Source: Ligustrum vulgare (Eukaryota > Streptophyta > Magnoliopsida > Lamiales > Oleaceae). From it: 64,000 nucleotides of DNA. Positions 58,431-64,000 of the stretch are shown here, piece after piece. The translations under genes and the position numbers were made by a program. Within the stretch, counting starts at the first letter, position 1; the number at the start of each line of letters is the position of its first letter. The notes beneath the pieces are model-generated. The model did not search any database and was not told the DNA's origin. It worked only from the letters and a program-made list of their open reading frames with translations. The stretch is from assembly GCA_963555705.1 (NCBI GenBank), contig OY743180.1, positions 31,218,129 through 31,282,128 of the forward strand, read 5' to 3'.

Positions 58431-59852
58431 TGACACGACCCCATCTCGAATCACCCTATGTGGACCCGAGACGTGGCGTGCGCCGATGATGGATGCCAGC
58501 TAGATACTGGACCCACCACCAAGGCTACTGAAACTTCTCGTAATACCCCATGATTTTAAAAAAAAATCGACAGAGTTCCCTTTAAATATTGGATATAACC
58601 TCCCTGTAACAAATCAACAAATCCTCAAACCACCCCATGTAAAATACTGGGAATCCATATCCCTTCCCATCATCATATCAAAATCAAAAGAACTTATGCC
58701 TGCCCATCTAGTTCTTACTACATATCATCCATTCCACTTACATTTAATACATCAACATATCATTCTAATCAACTAAGCACTTGACAAAACAATAACTCGA
58801 GAATGGACCGAGTTAAATATATATACATGAATCCCAAAAGAATGATGAAGACTAGAAACATACAACTAAATGATCTTTGGCTCTTTGGCAGGCTTTCCAA
58901 CTTCCTCTCAAAACTCAAAAGTATCCTGGTAAGGAAAATGTTACAAAAATATGAGATTTTAACTCAGTGAGTGGAGTGTTTGAAAACTAGTCATACTTTT
59001 CTCGCTTATAATTCTTTATGAAATAACTATTTGTTTTGTAACTATAAATTTTGATTGACATAAGAAAATATTTTACTTATCTGAAAAGCACATCTAGCTG
59101 AAATGAGAATTTATAAATACTGAAACCATGGCATAAATTGTGATAACTGTCTGATAATACTAAAAATTCGTTGAACTGTAATGAGAAGCTGAAATATTTT
59201 TCTATGAATAAATATATCATACTGTACTGAAAGAATCACATCAAGGTGTACCCAATGAACAACTTTACTCAAGTACAGAGTACTCTCGGTGTACAAGGCA
59301 AAGCCATTCAAATCTGATAAGCTGATAATCTGATAAACTGTGTCATATGCGCATAGACTACCCCAAAGGCTAAAGCACCCTAGTACACGGCCCAAAGCCT
59401 ATATGTGCACAAGAGTGGGTCCCAAAGACCTCTGATAATCTGATAATATGGTCATACACTGTGGAAACGAATTCACATCAGTGCAGAGCGGGTAATATCA
59501 CCTGGGTACTTCTGATGGTTTTTCACAATAATAATTTACATGTAACAAATTCTTTTATAGAATAATGTACTAAATTTATAATTTGATTAGCGAAGAAGTC
59601 TAAAATCATGCTTCTAAACTTGTATTTGCGAAAAGTAGTAATTTCTGTAACTTGTCTACTTAATTAAAAACATGAATCGTATGGAAAATTCATGCCATTA
59701 AATATTAAAATTTAACTTTAAGGAAAAATAAGTTTCTCCACTCACAGAGATTGTGACTGAAACCTAGTTTGGCTGATAGGCCTGGCCAATCTCCGTGTCG
59801 CCTCCTGAAAATTAAATTAAAACCTTGGATCAACTCTACTAATTACAAATAA
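58431..59852 (-). repeat. 5' LTR of the Tekay dimer, truncated
   Basis: This matches 35234-36654 almost base for base, then stops at about 59852 where unrelated LTR sequence begins. About 900 bases of LTR including the promoter region and the left TSD are missing. Confidence 0.88.
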
Positions 59853-60975
59853 TCACATTATTTATAAAATTTTGACTCCAACGGTCAACACTTCAAATTT
59901 GAAATAAAAATTGAGCCTAAGCAACAAAAAATTCGATTTCATTTAAAACTGAAAGGTAAATAATCCAAACGTTCAAGAATAACTTTGACAATAATAAGAA
60001 ATTTGAAATCTAAAAACTAATAAGTTTAATTTATTATCTCAAAACATATTTTATAATTCTTCAATAGTCACCATCGCGCGCTTCATCGCCAACTCCGTAA
60101 TCTGAAAATTTGCAAGTTTAAAGAAAGGATGAGCATTTCATAAAAATACTCAGTAGACTCAGGGCATAATAATTGGTATTACAAATAAAATACATAATCG
60201 TGATATTCAAGTAGTCTCATGAACATGTAATAAATACAAGTACAAGTCTCATGCACTTCACCAAGTAAATTCTCGTAACATCATGCTTAAACAAGCAATT
60301 AATTGTCATGCCCAGAGGAAACTAGTCTCATATCTGAAGACAAGTAATTCTCATGAACACAATCATACATACAAGACCTATAATACAAATAATTATTTAT
60401 GTTCATTTTAGAAAATAAGTTTATAAGTAGGAATCTATCTTATTTCTCGAGTTTGTTGAGCAGAAAAACGTCAATCTTCTAAACGTTCAAATGCCTCGTC
60501 TAGCCAAAATAAATCTTAAACTAGTATTTTGGAATTCAAAGGTTTTAAAACGAAAGAGTTTTTTTAAAAGAAAAGTAAGAGCTTAGGATTAAATTGAAAA
60601 TCAAACATAGTTGGAATTTGAAAAGAGTTGGGACCAGAATAAATGATTTTGAAAGCTATTAGGCTAACTCATATGTTTTAAATATCTTTACGGGCTGATT
60701 ATTAAATCTAGAGAAATCTAGGGTCGAAAATAAGATATTTTAAAACGGCAGGGACTGAATATAAACGTTTTAAAATCAAATTAGTAAAATAAAGATCAAA
60801 AAACTTTGAGGCTGAAATTAAAAATATTTTAAATCAATAGGGACCAAATTAAAAGACTTTCAAAAATTGAGGGCTAATTAATAAAGCACTTTTAAAACAA
60901 GGGGCTGAACTAAACAATTCGAAAGATGAGGGACTAATAGGCAGTTTTATAAAATTAAAACATTAAAACCAATCC

Positions 60976-61091
<116 letters not shown>

Positions 61092-61192
61092 CGACACAAA
61101 GAGAGAGGCGACAAGAAGGGGGCAAACCACTGGTGCCATTCACCGGAGATCTGCCGGGGATGTTGCCGCCTTCCAGTGGTGACAAAGAGGAG

Positions 61193-61462
61193 GGTAACGA
61201 CCAAGAAAGATTAAAAGAAATGATAGGTACTACTCATACCAACAAGGTGCACCTTCTTTTCCTGAAGCCCACGTTAGAAACTTCACAGTTAAGCATCCTT
61301 TGTTTGGAAAAATTCTAGGATGGGTGACCTCCTAGGAAGTTTTCTTGGGGAGCGTAAAAGTTAGAACAAAGCATGCTGAAAAGACTCGTGTTGGTACAGT
61401 GGGGACAATACGTCGTCATCTAACGGCCGGGATAGCCCTTAAGTGGGATTCGGGTCATTACA
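61193..61462 (+). mobile_element. Cassandra-like LTR with 5S-rRNA-derived sequence
   Basis: About 270 bases, from (G)GTAACGACC to GGGTCATTACA, an imperfect terminal inverted repeat. Positions about 61227-61357 resemble plant 5S rRNA. CATACCAACAAGGTGCACC matches the 5' region. AGTTAAGCATCC (61287 on) matches the A-box region, and TAGGATGGGTGACCTCCTAG (61316 on) matches the C-box nearly exactly. A short stretch follows containing AAAGCATGCTGAAAAGACTC and GTGTTGG, which I recall from plant LTRs carrying 5S sequence. Cassandra elements are terminal-repeat retrotransposons in miniature that carry such sequence in their LTRs. No primer-binding site follows, so this is a solo LTR. No clear TSD was found, and the first base (expected T) appears changed. 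Confidence 0.75.
61227..61357 (+). ncRNA. 5S rRNA-like segment (not a functional 5S gene)
   Basis: The internal pol III control region is recognisable, with the C-box side best preserved. The 5' third and the loop regions are diverged, and the 3' end lacks the usual terminal stem partner. It is part of the LTR above, not a tandem 5S array. Whether pol III still transcribes it is unknown. Confidence 0.6.
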
Positions 61463-62110
61463 GTAACAATGGCGAAAAGAGTAGAATTTGAGGTTAGCCT
61501 TAGGTGAAATCAAGGCTATTAGGCAGTGATTGGAGCTGTGATTTCCGTGAGGGTTCGAGGTAAGGATCTGGTTACTTTGTTTCTTGGTTTTGGGTTTGTT
61601 TAGGCTCAAACGTTTCTACGCGTGAATGTTGATAGTGGAATATATGTGTATATAAATAGATTGGTATGAGAAGTATTGTAGTTGGAATAGAATTGTTGAA
61701 TGTTGGATATGGAAACGTTTGATTTAAAATAGGATCGTAAAGACTTGGGATATAAGAGTACGAGTGCGAATAGAATAGAATACCCTAATAATTATTTAAG
61801 TAATAAAACTTGGATGAAAAATAAATTTGGATAATATTAAAATTGAACTTTGATTTAGGCTTAAAATAATTCGGGTTTAAAGTAAATAATAACTTTGGAT
61901 TGAAATCGGATTTTGGATTTGGACAATATTTAAAAATACGAAATTGAACTAGGAATCGAATTGGACTCCAATTATATTTAATTGGCTCAAACTAATCAAC
62001 ATTACTAGACGAACATACTTTAATTTAAAAATAGGTGAAATTATAGCGACACATTTATAAGAAATTAAATATTTATTTTATGATCAACTGAAAAATTCTC
62101 GGTTACTACA

Positions 62111-63676
62111 AACTCGTCCAACAAATTTTGAGCAGATTGAAAATGGAGGTAAATTGTCAAATGTCTACAACCCAACCAACCCAAACCGAAATTGACATGT
62201 ACCTCTCTATATAATACCTTGAGTGTCCTAATTCTAGCAGAGATCATTAGGCTTTTGTGAGTAGCCATGGTTTGAATTCTGTAGGACACTATCCTTAGCA
62301 AATAGATTTGAAGTTCGGAACTAAGATTAAGCAATGACCTATACTTCATAATTAGATGGGAGTAACACACATAAATCGTAATTTGTGAGTCTTTTGAGCT
62401 TATGAGTTGCTTTTACTCTTTATATTAAGCTATTATTTCTTTGATACGTGTCTTGCATGGTAGGTTTGTTCTTGCAAGTGCTTTCATTTTCATGTTGTTG
62501 TAGCTTCTTGGCTCAAGTGTAAAATATAGTAAAGGCATTAGGTTAAGCCCAACTAGGCTCACCATGATAAATTTACCAATAGAAGCCCTTTTGAGCTTTA
62601 GCCTTTCGTTGAAATTTTGTTGCCACACCACAAGCTATAATCATTCCTTCTTTCATGCTATCTCTATCTTGAACCTGTAGCAAAGGAATTCACAAGCTTG
62701 TATTGGTTGAGAATTAAATGGCGGACTAAGCTTCAAAAAGAAATATGTGGTTTCATCCTATGTTGACTAAGGATCAAGCGGCAGTGAAAAAAAAATTCTG
62801 AAAAATGTGAAAAAGAAAAGTTCAGTCAAATGCTAAATTTAATGGATCAAGAAAATTTCCCAGTGAGGAAAACAAAACTTCAAGTTACACAAAATCAAAA
62901 TCAAGTGGTAAATCAGTTGGATAATAGGAAACCATGAAAATCACATTGGAGGTGGAGGACGAAATATCCATGTTGAGCCAATTTAGCTTGTGAATTTTCT
63001 TCTCAATTCTGCCTAAATGTTTCCCTTTTATCCTACCTGACCCGAAGTCTCATTACAACCAAGTAAAGACCTTTACTTTCCACTTGTATTATTGTTGGCT
63101 CCGGTTATGAAATTTGAGCAGTCTGTGGTAATAAATTCTCCATGCAGTGAGTTGAGTGAAATTGTTACCATTATACACTTTTGTGCACAAAGAGAAAATA
63201 TCTAGTGAGGGCGTTGGCTCCCATTACATATACTTATGGGTGGTTTGAATTGCTTGATCTAGGTTCTGTATTGTTGATTTGGGGCTAGGGATATTGTGTT
63301 GACTGAATTTTCACCATAGGCAACTCGCACTACTCTGGTGGCTTTTGCTGGAGTTGGGCGAAACCAATTTCCTTGTAGTAACTCATTGATAGATGTTAAG
63401 AGAGAACTCACGAGCGGTGGGAGGATACAAGCCACACTGGGTTATGAATTGGGACGGGAGTATTGAATTCTTTAGGTATCTATTCGGGGGATATTTGATG
63501 ATGTATCTGTGGCATACACTAACACACTCCGGTTAAGCAATTGAATTTTTGTGCTAAAGAGAAGTGGGCTATGACCTTAACTTTCCAAATTATGGGTCTA
63601 TCTTTTGGTTGAGTCATTTTTCTTGTTTTTTACATCATTGTTCGAGGATGAACAATGGTTCGAGTGTGGGAGGATT
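62111..63676 (+). other. Non-coding 3' internal region of a Tat-like gypsy element
   Basis: No convincing coding sequence. Phrases resembling Tat-lineage 3' regions include CCTACCTGACCCGAAGTC, CATTACAACCAAGTAAAGAC (about 63030-63070) and AGAGAGAACTCACGAGCGGT (about 63400). The region ends in TTCGAGGATGAACAA and a G-rich tract (GAGTGTGGGAGGATT, 63662-63676) that serves as polypurine tract. The truncated LTR at 59853-62110 seems to have inserted into it. Confidence 0.6.
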
Positions 63677-64000
63677 TGATAAGTTCTTTATTAGCACTTA
63701 TTTAGTTCACTTATGGTCATATTTTGTTATTGGTTTAATTCAATTTAAGTATTGTTTAATGCATTTCTGTATATTGTGTTGCGTATGATCACAAAGGACG
63801 AGAAAAGAGGAAAAAGGACCAAAAAGTGCTTAAAATGAAGATTGGGAACCAAGAGTGCAAAATTGGTTACGGCCTAAGTTCCATAATTACATCCGTGAAA
63901 TTCTACCAAGTCAAGTATGAAATCTGCAGAAGTTCTGTTACAACCGTAAGGTATAGAGTTATGGTTGTAACTCTCAAAATCTCAAGTTGTCCAAAGTCCA
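63677..64000 (+). repeat. 3' LTR start of a Tat-like gypsy element (runs off the window)
   Basis: Starts TGATAAGTTCTTTATTAGCA, forming a short terminal hairpin with the following CACTTA. It contains TTACGGCC- and TTACAACCGTAAG-type palindromes at 63868-63960. No gene is seen. Confidence 0.65.

Larger units (their letters stand above)
30261..59852 (-). mobile_element. Tekay chromovirus dimer (LTR-internal-LTR-internal-LTR), split by a copia dimer
   Basis: Minus-strand order is truncated 5' LTR (58431-59852), internal region B (53562-58430), shared middle LTR (53561-52998 plus 36998-35234), internal region A (35233-30699) and an LTR fragment (30698-30261). A and B are very similar. Two internal regions sharing one LTR are the expected product of unequal crossing-over between LTRs, although recombination between two separate insertions could also give it. 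The copia dimer at 36999-52992 lies inside the middle LTR. Confidence 0.85.

Noticed and set aside
61227..61357. A functional 5S rRNA gene
   Set aside because: The 5' third and several stem positions are diverged and the copy is single and bounded by LTR-like ends. It fits a Cassandra-type LTR better.

Overview
The window is nuclear DNA from a flowering plant, probably a eudicot with a large, repeat-rich genome. It is built almost entirely of LTR retrotransposons inserted into one another. Primer-binding sites complementary to the 3' end of plant initiator tRNA-Met (TGGTATCAGAGC) recur, as do polypurine tracts, TG...CA termini and 5-bp target-site duplications (TSDs). I found no ordinary host gene, tRNA gene, functional rRNA gene, CRISPR array or prokaryotic feature. 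The species cannot be named from this sequence.

Layout. (1) 1-5365: a decayed minus-strand Tekay/Del-type Ty3-gypsy chromovirus. (2) 5366-8487: the 3' non-coding end and 3' LTR of a Tat/Athila-like gypsy element. (3) 8488-25984: one old plus-strand Ty1-copia element cut by five later insertions. These are a solo gypsy LTR (10562-12892), a solo Tat-like LTR (13928-15545), a 5.4-kb non-autonomous gypsy element (16203-21620), a 1.06-kb deletion derivative (21995-23057) and a solo Tekay-like LTR (23604-24857). Each has a 5-bp TSD, and copia coding sequence resumes beyond the four internal ones. (4) 25985-30260: fragments of a gypsy family ('family X') in both orientations around a decayed gypsy pol. 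(5) 30261-59852: a minus-strand Tekay dimer, LTR-internal-LTR-internal-LTR. One unit has an intact 1,489-codon gag-pol; the other has four nonsense codons. Its middle LTR is split by (6) 36999-52992, a plus-strand copia dimer with a period of exactly 7,289 bp and TSD GTAAC. (7) 59853-62110: a truncated gypsy LTR with a 110-bp (TC)n tract and a Cassandra-like LTR containing 5S-rRNA-derived sequence. (8) 62111-64000: another Tat-like 3' end and LTR start.

How the parts relate. Only the Tekay unit at 30680-35149 still has an open reading frame with the catalytic residues for protease, reverse transcriptase, RNase H and integrase. It has lost its chromodomain, polypurine tract and the start of its 3' LTR, so it is probably not autonomous. 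The copia dimer and the 16203-21620 element have very similar LTR copies but no working enzymes, so they probably moved with enzymes supplied in trans. The most notable objects are the 16203-21620 element (open frames, every visible active site altered or absent, coding sequence continuing through the polypurine tract into the LTR), the two nested LTR-sharing dimers, and the 5S-bearing LTR. All identity statements come from reading aligned stretches by eye, not from a computed alignment.
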